DNA from: Haematococcus lacustris
Lineage: Eukaryota; Chlorophyta; Chlorophyceae; Chlamydomonadales; Haematococcaceae
DNA length: 64,000 nt
Reading direction: 5' to 3'
NCBI GenBank assembly: GCA_030144725.1
Contig: JASKMD010000026.1
Location: 9,850,616-9,914,615 of the forward strand
Every line of letters starts with the position of its first letter. The first letter of the stretch is position 1. The position numbers and the translations under genes are program-made. This document shows, piece by piece, positions 37,044 to 52,652 of this stretch. Under the pieces are notes generated by a model. That model worked only from the letters and a program-made list of their open reading frames with translations. It searched no databases and was not told the DNA's origin.

Positions 37044-38190
37044 ATGTAGCTACGTCCATACCTCTAGACGCGCGTGGTGCAAACCAACGACGTGTACCCG
37101 ATGTGGTGCACACTATAACTGCATGATCGTGTCGTGTAAAACACACAGGCGGCTTGCACCGGTGGCTTGCGCAGCATGCCTACCAGCATTTTTTGCATAG
37201 TAGCTGGTGCAACATGCCTGATACGATTCCTCAGGTTGACATCAGAATTAATGTTATTTTATTGTAGACCTGCCAGTGAAAGATATCCCATTATTCTAAA
37301 CATGTCACATCTGGGCTTAGCCTACGGTCAGCATAGTGCGTCTTGGGGTTCGTCGCACTCGCAGTACTTGACCAAACACGGCACCCGGACTCATCCACTA
37401 CCCACGTCTATGCGCAATCCAGGCACACAAGCAAAGGTACTTCACATGCATTGATGGCTGCTGGACTGCACAGCAAAGCAATCCCATGCATTCGATGGTG
37501 ATGCATTAGCAGCAGCTTCTGTGCAACCCACACCGCCACAGGCTTCACCTCGTTGCCAACCTTGCCTTGTGGTTCCATGGGCAATCAAGGGTACATGGAC
37601 TATGGCCCGGCTGCCTAACTGTGGCCTGGCCTGGCCTGGCTGCGCCCTTGGGTTGGGAGTGAGGTGAGGTGGGGCAGAGCAACCTGTTAGATGATGGATC
37701 CTAGTAATGAGATGCACATGCAGCACTCCCCAGCTTCACCCTGACAGCATCAGATGCTCCGCTGTGTTGCTAAATGCATTCACGCCACCAGTGTGGAGGT
37801 GCTGGCCAAGATAGGCGTGGTCATGCGTGGTTGGTGTCAGGAGGGGTGGGGTGGTGCTGACGGAATGAAAACACTATCATGCAAGTGAGCCCAGCTTCCC
37901 AATTGGTGTCACACCTCCTGTGTGCTGCGCCCCTCATCACGCCCCTGACACAGCCCAGCTAAGAATGCCTTCCACACTATAAAAACAAGTACTGGAGACA
38001 CGGCATTATGGATGTGGCATACTGGAGCAGTCCCCCCAAGGGCCCCTGCAGTCATCATACAGTCTTGTGGTAGCAGCTTGCAGAAGTGATGCCAGTGATA
38101 CTGGAGCAGTCCCAGAAAGGCCCAGAAAGGCTGGAGCAGTCCCAGAAAGGCTGAGAAGTGCTTCTTGCACAGCTGCAACCTCACGCACCG
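37044..38190. other. Intergenic; second copy of the 165-bp repeat at 37864-38033
   Basis: 37044-37860 has no phase-consistent exon, though it may hold the 5' UTR of the ectodomain paralogue. 37864-38033 is the second copy of the 165-bp repeat. 38100-38160 has three short CCCAGAAAGG repeats. The 3' UTR of the acidic protein gene (stop 38191) must lie here. Confidence 0.5.
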
Positions 38191-39638
38191 CTAGTCGTCA
38201 TCGGCTACTGCTTCAAAGGCTGCGAGTTTGGCTGCAAGCTCAGGGTTCAGCCCTGCTCTCACAGCCTCAGACTCTATGAGTGAGTCAATATCGTCTATAT
38301 CTTCCATGTCCATCTGCATGCACCACATGGAGGCAAGGTAATGCCGGTAACACAGTGCATGAGCCTCTGTCTAGCATTGCAGGCTGCAAGCTTGCAGCGG
38401 GCTGTCAGATATGTGGCTTTGTGGCTTTGGAAAACCTGCACAATGACATGTGGCCAGCACCTCACCAGCCCGACTCACCACTTCATTGCAGGTGACTGGC
38501 TTACTGGTAGGCTGCTGACTGGTGCCCATCAGTTCATCCATGTCTGCATCTGTCAATTCGTTAGACGTCATGCCTCTCACAAAGTCATGGCTGCTGCCCT
38601 GCTGCACCCCTGCTGCTGCTGCTGGCCCCAGTGGCAGCAGCTCAGCGTCGCCCACCATCAACGTCCCCGCCTGCGCCATCTCCCCCTTGCCCCACCCCCC
38701 CTGCTTTGCCCCATTGCTGGGTGGGGCCCCTGCCCTCCTGGCCTGTACCCGTTGGCCACCATACAGGGGCTGGTGCTGCATGAGATCGTCGTCATCGTCG
38801 TTCAACAACAGGGCATCCGCAGCTGTGGGCTTGCTGGCAGAACCTTGCCGGCACCCTGCCAGGCCCACGGCCCTGCTGGGAGTGCGGCCACCTGGTGTCG
38901 ACCCCAGGCCTCCACGGAGCCCAGGCAGCGGGTCCTGCAGGCCTGGTCTACTAGGCGACACCCGAGGAGTGTCATCTATGCGATAGGCTGACTGCAGCGA
39001 CGCCCAGGGATCCTCCTGTGCTGCGCTGGCGCTGGCAGCAGCTGGGGCCTGCAGGGCTGGGAGTGGGGGCGGAGCTGGCATCCGAGGGAGGGGTGGGGTG
39101 GAGGGTGGCTGCGTGAATAATTGCACCTGCTGCACTTCCACACCAGCAGCGGACTTCATGCTGGAATAGGAAGATGACTTGGGCAAGGCAGAAGACCTGA
39201 GCAATGGCGCAAAGCACTTGCTTGCTTGGCAGTGTTGATTTCATTGACGATACACGGTACCTGAGCAAAGTGTGAGAGGTTTGACTTCAGGGCCAAGAGT
39301 ATTTACACGTACCCAGTGTCGTGAGTTGTGAAAGACTGCACGGCTGCTGGCATCAGCAGTGCACCTTTCTGCACAGCAAAACGACTTGCAGCGTTAATGT
39401 GATGTCTATGATTTCTCGAACCACAGCGTGGCTGCAAGAGCTCACCTCCAGCTCTGATTTAGAGCAGAGAAGCAATCGATCTATCTCAGCAATGTCATCA
39501 TCTACATGCTTTCGTATTGGTGCAGGTTTCAAGCTGGGAGAGCCTGTGGCAACAGGAAGGATCGCTTGACTGGCATAACAATGCCATGCAGTGGCATGAT
39601 GCACACATACCAGGTGTCTGGGACACTAAAAGGGGCAT
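38191..39638 (-). CDS. Acidic low-complexity protein of unknown function
   Basis: Exons: 39611-39638 (ATG, MPLLVSQTPG), 39446-39543 (PIRKHVDDDIAEIDRLLL), a long exon from about 39.2 kb to 38479, and 38191-38313 (ends in TAG at 38191-38193). The first two and the last two join in phase; the 39446 to 39.2-kb junction is unresolved. The protein is Pro/Ala-rich with four spaced acidic helices: DDDIAEIDR, NDDDDDLMQHQ, TDADMDELMG and MEDIDDIDSLIE, and ends LAAKLAAFEAVADDD. There is no signal peptide, TM or catalytic motif. Such short acidic amphipathic motifs often bind partner proteins, but I do not recognise the family. It is divergent from the SET-domain gene. Confidence 0.65.
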
Positions 39639-40273
39639 ATTTAGCTGCTCCTCTTCCGGCACAATGTGCTCGGTCACAGCAACAGGATGCTCGGACTGTT
39701 CAAGTGCACTGGACGGTCACAATAGAATCACAATGGACGGTCAGTGGGCGCAAACGTCCAAAGACCAAGCGAGAGTGGCTCACGTCGCAGGGGGCCCTGA
39801 CACAGGCTGTGAGGCAGATGCTTTGCCCGCAGGAGAGCCTACACGAAAACACAACAAAGAGCGTCTCCACAGCGCATGCATGGGCTCATTTACACGCCCC
39901 ATACCTCCTTTTGCTACGACAGAAGGAGCGCACCCCATACGGGACGGCCAGTGAGCGCAAACGTCCAAAGACCAAGCCGCGGCTAGGTACTCGGCAACAT
40001 TGACACGTTTATAGGGTCAAAACGGGTCTTAAGGGCGCAGCGAACAGTGTTCAGGTGCTAAGCAAAAAGTTTGGACATGTTGACATTTTGTGGCAAACGA
40101 CATTGTGCTGTCGCACTACACCTCTTACACAGGATACGACTAGAAGGATGGGCATGTCTGGCAATAGCCTGTATACGATGACGGGGGTGGTAGGAGGTAT
40201 GGCATGTATGCCCAAAACCTAGCCCAGTGACTTGCTGCACAGGGTGGGTTCCATCGTGGAGTGCATGTGAGAA
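39639..40273. promoter_or_regulatory. Divergent intergenic region between acidic-protein and SET genes
   Basis: 635 bp between two opposed start codons. It holds a direct repeat of about 28 bp (39742-39770 and 39949-39976; shared GCGCAAACGTCCAAAGACCA), each copy preceded by GGACGGYCAGTG, which is a reasonable candidate for a shared regulatory element. Bases 40180-40273 resemble Fanzor family C coding sequence in reverse (GLGFGHTCHT). Confidence 0.5.
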
Positions 40274-45445
<5,172 letters not shown>

Positions 45446-45592
45446 GTGTGACGCCTAATCTGGAACCTCACACACACACACACACCCCTTACACCCACAA
45501 CTCACACCCTCACCTCACACCTCAGACTCGGATCTCACACCCACACCTCACACCCTCACCTCACATCCGGCGCAGCGTCCAGCAGCAGCAAA

Positions 45593-46794
45593 GCAGCATG
45601 CTGTGGCTGAAGGTGCATATGCAGCGCTGCGCAACACGTCAATAGCCCATGCAGCCTACAGAAAGTCAGACACACGGCTAGGCAACTTCTGATGATCAAC
45701 AATGACCTTATGCAACACGTCAACAGCCTGGGCAGCCCCCTTGTCCCTCACTAGGGCCTCCATTTGAGCCGGATCAGCAGTACCCACTAGCAGCCACTGG
45801 CAACCACTAGCAGCCACTAACTAGATCCGACTCAAACAGTATTATTGGGCTGTGTGGAGTAAACCCAGTGCACATGGCACATGAGCCGCCTACCACCTAC
45901 ACTATTGCCTGACCACGAGGGCAATGTGTAGAGTTGGCATGACAAAACATGCACTAATTGTAAGCTGATGACAGCTCAATAAAAGGGGGCACACACTACT
46001 GTGCCTCAGCAGGCTGCTGCTGCTCCTGGGCCTTGGGGGGCTTGTCTCGCACCCGCTTGTAGCCCAGGCCAGGGTACTCCTTGCCCTTGGCTGGCAGAGC
46101 TCCTGGACAGCCTGGGCAGCCCATGGATGCCTCTAGGTGGCTTCCAATGGCCTTTGTTTTGCTTGACAGCCGGAAGGTGATGGTGTGCATTTAGCTGCTG
46201 CTGCTGCTGCTGCTGCTGTTCCTGCTCTTGGTGCTGCTGCTGGCACTGAGCTGGTGTTTGCGCACAAGATGGCTGCTGCTGCTGGGCGTGACTCGTGGGT
46301 GTGCAGGAGCTGTGTTGTGACCCACACCACTATGACGTCATGCGCACAATGCAAGACCTCGAGGTAACCTCACACCTGACCCTCCTCACACCTGACCCTC
46401 CTCACACCTGACCCTACTCACACCTGACCCTCCTCACACCTCACCCTCCTCACACCTGACCCTCCTCACACCTGACCCTCCTCACACCTGACCCTCCTCA
46501 CACCTGAATCAGTGGCAGAAGATGGTCCAGGGGCGGAGCCAGCTGTGGCAGGTGTGGCAGCACGTGCGCAGCCTTTAATATTCCTCAGTCCATGCATGCC
46601 TTGGTGCCTGTGTGCAGCAAGCGTTAGAGTACCTGTTGGCCAACCACCCCAAGCTGCTATTTGCTGCATTGCCAGCTGCATTTGGTACCTTTTCCAAGGC
46701 ATCCAAGGCAGCCCTTCTGCTGCGCAAGCGACACCAACAGCTGGCGGCGGCATACCAGGCCTCGGACCGTCGTAGTAGAGTAGTAACATCGTAG
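45593..46794 (+). CDS. Candidate 3' exons of the SET gene
   Basis: Three exon-like pieces follow the 45445 donor on the same strand: 45593-45622 (QQQSSMLWLK, phase 0 to 0), about 46194-46363 (Ala-rich, then WVCRSCVVTHTTMTSCAQC, a C-x2-C-x9-C-x2-C ribbon resembling a RanBP2-type zinc finger) and 46618-46794 (QALEYLLANHPKLLFAALPA ... RKRHQQLAAAYQAS, TAG at 46792-46794). The phases around the middle piece do not join cleanly. A Fanzor 3' fragment (45733-46113) lies between the first two. They could also belong to a separate small gene. Confidence 0.35.
45733..46113 (-). mobile_element. Fanzor family A, 3' end fragment
   Basis: Nearly identical to 46967-47340: the last coding codons (KGKEYPGLGYKRVRDKPPKA, stop at 45996-45998) plus the full non-coding 3' end with its inverted arms. 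The match begins at a shared boundary CAGCCCCCTTGTCC and stops abruptly at about 46113, inside the coding sequence. The two copies are only 0.85 kb apart and in the same orientation. Confidence 0.88.
46372..46507. repeat. 16-bp tandem repeat
   Basis: Eight to nine copies of CCTCACACCTGACCCT with few changes, directly after the donor of the zinc-ribbon exon. A looser CACACC-rich run lies at 45468-45565. Confidence 0.9.
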
Positions 46795-46966
46795 TAGCCT
46801 AGTAGCCTAGCACCGTCCTTGTGACTGTGCCTGGGTGTGGCGAGCTTTGACTTGCCAATACATCGATGTTCAGATCTGGGCATCAGGCCATACGAGGCCC
46901 CTTAGTGGGTAGCTGGGTAGCACGCGAGGAAGGAAGATGACCCGAGACCCGGAATTCTGAGTTTAC

Positions 46967-47228
46967 CAGCCCCCTTGTCCCTCACTAGGGCCTCCATTTG
47001 AGCCGGATCAGAAGTACCCACTAGCAGCCACTGGCAACCACTAGCAGCCACTAACTAGATCCGACTCAAACAGTGTTATTGGGCTGTGTGGAGTAAACCC
47101 AGTGCACATGGCACATGAGCCGCCTACCACCTACACTATTGCCTGACCACGAGGGCAATGTGTAGAGTTGGCATGACAAAACATGCACTAATTGTAAGCT
47201 GATGACAGCTCAACAAAGGGGGCACACG
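46967..47228 (-). ncRNA. Candidate guide-RNA (omega/fRNA) region of Fanzor family A
   Basis: About 260 bp between the Fanzor stop codon (47229) and the shared element end, conserved in the copies at 45733-45995 and 19827-19962. On the Fanzor sense strand it contains 13-bp arms (47070-47058 TTTGAGTCGGATC and 47009-46997 GATCCGGCTCAAA) that pair fully if one U-G wobble is allowed; in the 19.8-kb copy the same position is a C-G pair. The loop repeats AGTGGCTGCTAGTGG twice. Position next to the transposon end fits the place where Fanzor guide RNAs arise; expression is not shown. Confidence 0.5.
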
Positions 47229-50200
47229 CTACTGTGCCTCAGCAGGCTGCTGCTCCTCCTGGGCCTTGGGGGGTTTGTCTCGCACCCGCTTGTAGCCCAG
47301 GCCAGGGTACTCCTTGCCCTTGGCTGGCAGAGCTCCCTGGTCTGGCCAGAAGCACAGCTCCAGTGGCCGCCACCTGCTCTCCCCAATGCGCTGCATGTTC
47401 AATGCTGCATTGCAGTCCCTGTCTACCCACCTGCCTGGCTGTGGTGCTGGCTTGGCTTTGGCTGCCTTGCCCTTGCCCTTGCCCTTGGTGGGCTCAGCTG
47501 CCGGCTTGCTTCGCTTCGCTGGAGGGGGAGTGCTGGGCCCTGGCTCTGAGGCTGCTGGCTGTGTGGCTGCCTGGCTGCTGCGTGGGGCCTGTGGGGGCTT
47601 GCGGGGGGCCACTACAGGGCACCACATCAGGCCCCGCACTGGCTGGCCACGCTCCTGGCTCCAGGCTGGGCGCACCAGGCGGGGTTCCACCTGCCCTGCT
47701 GGTGGCCTCCAGCCTGCAGGCCTTGTGGCACTGCGTTTGTTCAGCTCCACCTCACATGGCTGCTGGCCATTCACCGCTGAGCTGACCCGGCTGGTGCGGT
47801 GCTCATCCACTCATAACGTGTTTCACTCCCCTCTCCTATCTAGCCCTCCAACCTTTTGCGTCCCTAGCTCCTCCGCTTCTCTGGCTTCTCCGCTTCTCGA
47901 GGTCTCTCCCCCGCTCCCTTTAGCTCCCTTCCCCTTCCTTCTCTGAGTTCTTTCTCTCCTAGGTAGTTCCCCTTCTCTTTCCCTTTTTCTCTGTTCTCTC
48001 CTTAGTCTTTTACCTTTGGAGGTTGGCTTGTATCCACCCGAGCCCTACCTCCTTAGTGTAACAACTACTACTACTATCACCACCCTGCCCCGCAGCTGGT
48101 ATGTGCCCCTGGGCCTGCACACCACCTTGCGGCAGGCACGCAACACCGCATCAGCACCCCACCCACCCCCAGTGCCAATGGTAGCAGCGCCAAAGAAGAC
48201 CACCAGCTGCTTGGCACGCTTGTGGCGCTTCATGGACAACTCCGCCATGTCCTCCTCCAACTGCAGCCATGCACACAAGGCACACACATGGTGGCTGACA
48301 TGGTGACACCAGGTTAGGCATGGCACAATCAAGTACTCTTTCTTTTCGTGCCCGACCACCACCTCTCAGTCCCTTACCCTCCCTCCCTCCCACTTACCCA
48401 CCCACCCACCCTCACCTTGTTGAAGAACTGCTCCAGCGCCTGGTCCTGGGCTCCGTACAGCCTCAGCCGCTGCTGTGCCCACTTGGGGTCCAGGTACACC
48501 TCCCACACCGCATCCCAGGTGGCCAGGGTGACGGTGATGTGCTTCAGGTTGGCCCCCAGGGAAGTGCCGGCTGAGCTGGCTGCTGCCAGGTGCTTGAGGT
48601 GGGGCTTGATCGGTGCTAGCCACCGCTCAGTGTCACGGCGGGCATTGTTCAGGCCGCTGCCATGCTTCACCTGGCCCTTGGTCAGCTTCCACCGGCGCAG
48701 CTGGTCTGCCTGCAGCTGGCCTGTTGCTGGATCCCACACCCCAGAGGCTGCGCTGACTGCCTGGGTGACGCCGGGGTCGATGCCCACCCCAATCTGTGTG
48801 TCTGGGTCAAACACAAACTCACGCGTCTCAGCTATGCCCCTGCCTATGTGGGGGTGCCCCACTGCATGAGCCGCTGCTGCTGCTGCACTTGGGCGGCTGC
48901 TGGTGCTGCTGCTGCTGGCAGCTGGAGGTGGGGCTGGAGGAGGGGGAAGGGGGCGCGTGTAGTGCACGCACACGCTGACACCATCTGTGTCCACCAACCT
49001 CTCGAAAGCAAACCCCTTGTTGCGAAGCTTGTTGGTGTTGAACCACCTGGCCCAGTGATGGCTCAGTGCTGGCTGGGAGGTGAAAGCTGCCCGGGTTTCC
49101 TTGGTCAGGCCCAGCTGCCTGCACACCCCATGCAGCACCCTGCTGTCCACCTGGATCAAATGCACCCCCACCCTGGCCATGGGGGTGAGGGTGAAGGGGG
49201 GTGGGCAGGTCAGGGTCCGGGGACCAACCCCACGCCTCTTGCCACGCTTTGGCTGCCCTGGTGCGGGTGGGGTGTGGGGCTGCTGCCACCGCTCTAGCCA
49301 CCGGCACACATGCACTGCATGGCGCAGGCGGCAGGGCAGGGGCAGGGTGTCCTGCAGGGAGCCTTGCTTCTTCATGCCCAGTAGGCGACGGTGCTTGTTG
49401 TCCTCCTCTATCAGGTCCGCCACATGCCCCTTGTCCAGGGTGGAGGCCTTCAGCTCTGAGCTGTGGGCGTTGATGCCATACCCGCACGCCATCCTGATGA
49501 ACAGCTGCGCCTCCTCACCGCTCCAGCCTAGCTGGGCCCTGGCTGCCTTGGCGTACAGCTTGACTATGCGCTCTGCAGGTCAGGTCAGGTCAGGGTCAGG
49601 GTCAGGGTCAGGGTCAGGCTCAGGGTCAGGGTCAGGGTCAGGGTCAGGGTCAGGGTCAGGGTCAGGGTCAGGGTCAGGGTCAGGGTCAGGGTCAGGGTCA
49701 GGGTCAGGGTCAGGGTCAGGGTCAGGGTCAGGGTCAGGGTCAGGGTCAGGGTCAGGGTCAGGGTCAGGGTCGGGTCAGGTCAGGTCAGGTCAGGTCAGGT
49801 CAGGTCAGGTCAGGTCAGGTCAGGTCAGGTCAGGTCAGGTCAGGTCAGGTCAGGTCAGGTCAGGTCAGGTCAGGTCAGGTCAGGTCAGGTCAGGTCAGGT
49901 CAGGTCAGGTCAGGTCAGGTCAGGTCAGGTCAGGTCAGGTCAGGTCAGGTCAGGTCAGGTCAGGTCAGGTCAGGTCAGGTCAGGTCAGGTCAGGTCAGGT
50001 CAGGTCAGGTCAGGTCAGGTCAGGTCAGGTCAGGTCAGGTCAGGTCAGGTCAGGTCAGGTCAGGTCAGGTCAGGTCAGGTCAGGTCAGGTCAGGTCAGGT
50101 CAGGTCAGGTCAGGTCAGGTCAGGTCAGGTCAGGTCAGGTATAAGGTCAGGTATAAGGTCAGGTATAAGGTCAGGTATAAGGTCAGGTATAAGGTCAGGT

Positions 50201-51906
50201 ATAAGGTCAGGTATAAGGTCAGGTATAAGGTCAGGTATAAGGTCAGGTATAAGGTCAGGTATAAGGTCAGGTATAAGGTCAGGTCAGGTCAGGTCAGGTA
50301 TCAGGTCAGGTCAGGTATCAGGTCAGGTCAGGTATCAGGTCAGGTCAGGTATCAGGTCAGGTCAGGTATCAGGTCAGGTCAGGTATCAGGTCAGGTCAGG
50401 TATCAGGTCAGGTCAGGTATCAGGTCAGGTCAGGTATCAGGTCAGGTCAGGTATCAGGTCAGGTCAGGTATCAGGTCAGGTCAGGTCAGGTCAGGTCAGG
50501 TCAGGTCAGGTCAGGTCAGGTCAGGTCAGGTCAGGTCAGGTCAGGTCAGGTCAGGTCAGGTCAGGTCAGGTCAGGTCAGGTCAGGTCAGGTCAGGTCAGG
50601 TCAGGTCAGGTCAGGTCAGGTCAGGTCAGGTCAGGTCAGGTCAGGTCAGGTCAGGTCAGGTCAGGTCAGGTCAGGTCAGGTCAGGTCAGGTCAGGTCAGG
50701 TCAGGTCAGGTCAGGTCAGGTCAGGTCAGGTCAGGTCAGGTCAGGTCAGGTCAGGTCAGGTCAGGTCAGGTCAGGTCAGGTCAGGTCAGGTCAGGTCAGG
50801 TCAGGTCAGGTCAGGTCAGGTCAGGTCAGGTCAGGTCAGGTCAGGTCAGGTCAGGTCAGGTCAGGTCAGGTCAGGTCAGGTCAGGTCAGGTCAGGTCAGG
50901 TCAGGTCAGGTCAGGTCAGGTCAGGTCAGGTCAGGTCAGGTCAGGTCAGGTCAGGTCAGGTCAGGTCAGGTCAGGTCAGGTCAGGTCAGGTCAGGTCAGG
51001 TCAGGTCAGGTCAGGTCAGGTCAGGTCAGGTCAGGTCAGGTCAGGTCAGGTCAGGTCAGGTCAGGTCAGGTCAGGTCAGGTCAGGTCAGGTCAGGTCAGG
51101 TCAGGTCAGGTCAGGTCAGGTCAGGTCAGGTCAGGTCAGGTCAGGTCAGGTCAGGTCAGGTCAGGTCAGGTCAGGTCAGGTCAGGTCAGGTCAGGTCAGG
51201 TCAGGTCAGGTCAGGTCAGGTCAGGTCAGGTCAGGTCAGGTCAGGTATAAGGTCAGGTATCAGGTCAGGTATCAGGTCAGGTCTGGTATAAGGTCAGGTA
51301 TTAGGTCAGGTCTAGTCACCATCATAACTTGCCTGGCTTGGAGTAGTGCTGTTGCATGGCCACCGCCAGCTGCATGGAGTGTGCGTCGATGGTGTTGGCG
51401 TCACCCGCCAGTTTGATGCTGCCCAGCTCATGCAGCTTGGCCAGCAGCGCCTGGTTGCTGGGGTCCTCGAAGGCTGGCATGAGCATGGGGTGGCGGTTGC
51501 GCACAAGGCGCCGCTGCAGCTGGTTGTAGCATGTCTTGAAGCTGGGGTTGGCAAAGAACATGCAGAAGTCCTTGAGCTGCCTCAGCATGACAGGGTCCTC
51601 GCAGTCAAGGGGCAAGGGAGGGCCAGTGGGTGCTGCGGGTGCAAGGGCTGCCAGGCGGGCGCTGCAGCGCCTTTGGGGGGGTTGCGCGACTGGCTCAGGT
51701 TCTGACTCTGACTCCGAGTCAGACTGTGGCTCCAGATCAGATTCACAGTCTGACCCGGAGTCAGAGTCAGTGTCACACTCCATGCTGGCAGGCTGGGCAT
51801 GTGCTGGCTGGGCAGGGGCCCGTGGGGGGAGTGGGGGTAGGGGGGGAGCATCAGGGGGTTGGGGGGGCTGCACGGCCAGCCGGCCGGTCCTAATGCAGTC
51901 ATGAGG
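47229..51906 (-). CDS. Fanzor RNA-guided nuclease (TnpB-like), family A, nearly complete
   Basis: Three exons. Exon 1: from about 51906 or 51783 (start uncertain; first in-frame ATG 51783) to 51333, Ser/Asp/Glu-rich then a helical CYNQLQRRLVRNRHPMLMPA part. Exon 2: 48416-49572. Exon 3: 48260-47229. Exons 1-2 join in phase through a GC-AG donor AG|GCAAGT; exons 2-3 join with GTGAGG. Fanzor/TnpB marks in order: FTLTPMARVGVHLIQVDSRV, FERLVDTDGVSVCVHY (wedge/TDG strand), GVGIDPGV (RuvC-I, D at 48776-48778), LVVFFGAATIG, VDEHRTSRV (E at 47802-47804, matching the rearranged RuvC-II glutamate of Fanzors) and WVDRDCNAALNM (RuvC-III, D at 47415-47417). The TnpB zinc-ribbon cysteines are absent. A 260-bp insertion (47811-48074) carries stops and breaks exon 3, so this copy is probably inactive. 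About 800 codons. Confidence 0.85.
47811..48074 (+). mobile_element. 260-bp insertion in the Fanzor RuvC-II region
   Basis: Absent from the collinear copy at 22460-22480, where RVVLVDEH is continuous. The insert is strongly pyrimidine-rich on the plus strand, begins TCATAACGTGTTTCAC and ends with a (CTA)n run after GTGTAACAA, like a short non-LTR (SINE/LINE) 3' tail. No GT-AG pair removes it while keeping frame. No Pol III boxes seen. Confidence 0.65.
49575..51312. repeat. GGTCA satellite with higher-order variants, inside a Fanzor intron
   Basis: In order: (GGGTCA)n at 49586-49772; (GGTCA)n to about 50136; about 12 copies of the 12-mer ATAAGGTCAGGT to 50280; about 11 copies of a 17-mer (ATC plus AGGTC units) to about 50475; a long uniform (GGTCA)n to about 51243; then mixed ATAAGGTCAGGT/ATCAGGTCAGGT units. 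It fills the intron 49573-51332. The acceptor CTGCAG is at 49573-49578, only a few bases from the first unit. All frames are open; the poly(RSGQV) ORF is meaningless. Confidence 0.97.
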
Positions 51907-52289
51907 CGCGACAATGGCATCAGGCCTCCCCGCTATGACTAGACCCTACAAAGTGATACTGCCTTTTGGTAGCGGTGCTTGCGCTGTCAGACATTGTCTT
52001 AATGTGTAACCGCTGCTTGGACCGCTCCACTGGCTCAGATAGGCATTCCCCTTGGAGGACTCCAACTGTGGGGACAACACCAGGTAGTTGATATGTAATG
52101 GACCTCACTTCCGCCCCACTCCGGTTGCCGGCACTCCGGTTCGATGGCGACCTGATGCACACCCCAACACGGCCACTCCGCTTGGATAATGTAACTAAAT
52201 CCCTGAGATGCCCCCGAGGGGGAATCGAAAGCGCCCCGTCTCCCCCGCACAGAGTGCAGCCGGTAAGCCGCAGAGCTTCACGAAAGGGT
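51907..52289. other. Junction between two Fanzor elements; no gene assigned
   Basis: Lies between the N-terminal exon of the family-A Fanzor and the C-rich tract that precedes family-B RuvC-III. No repeat or protein motif was recognised. It may contain the 5' end of the family-A element or the promoter side of the family-B element. Confidence 0.4.
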
Positions 52290-52652
52290 ATACCACCCCC
52301 CGAAGCTAACTGACGACGCGACCCCCGCCCCCTGCCCCTGCCCAGCCCCCCCCCCCCCCTCCCACAGCCCAGGCCCCCCCTGCCCCTGCCCAGGGGACCC
52401 CCCCCTCCCCCAGCCCAGGCCCCACCCCCTCCCCCAGCCCAGGCCCCACCCCCTCCCCCAGCCGAGGCCCCCCCCCTCTCTGCAGCACCTGGCCCAGGGC
52501 AACGACACCAGACCCCCCCATGGGGCAGGTGGCTGGACCGGGACACCAACGGGTGCCTGAACTTGCAGCGCATTAAGGAGAGCAGGCAGCGCCCCATAGA
52601 GCTGTGCCGCTGGGATGACCTTGAGGCTCTGCCCCCCATTGGCAAGGAGTAC
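52290..52652 (+). mobile_element. Fanzor family B copy, left part (RuvC-III side)
   Basis: After a C-rich imperfect repeat (52320-52490), the frame RWLDRDTNGCLNLQRI (RuvC-III with the normal D-R-D), RQRPIELCRWDDLEALPPIG and KEY ends exactly at the target-site duplication AGTAC (52648-52652) of the chromovirus. The frame resumes at 58949 as QQRYKLVNDRLPKG without loss of a base. The N-terminal nuclease parts are not seen upstream, so this copy too is 5'-truncated. Confidence 0.85.

Noticed and set aside
46185..46260. Poly-Leu/poly-Ala frames suggesting a signal peptide
   Set aside because: Caused by a CTG run; the neighbouring frame with a C-x2-C...C-x2-C ribbon is the better candidate.
49589..50144. 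Long plus-strand open frame of repeated GSGSGS then QVRSG residues
   Set aside because: Any 6- or 5-bp array without stops is open in several frames; it lies inside the Fanzor intron.
49575..51312. CRISPR-like array
   Set aside because: Units are contiguous with no unique spacers; the genome is eukaryotic.
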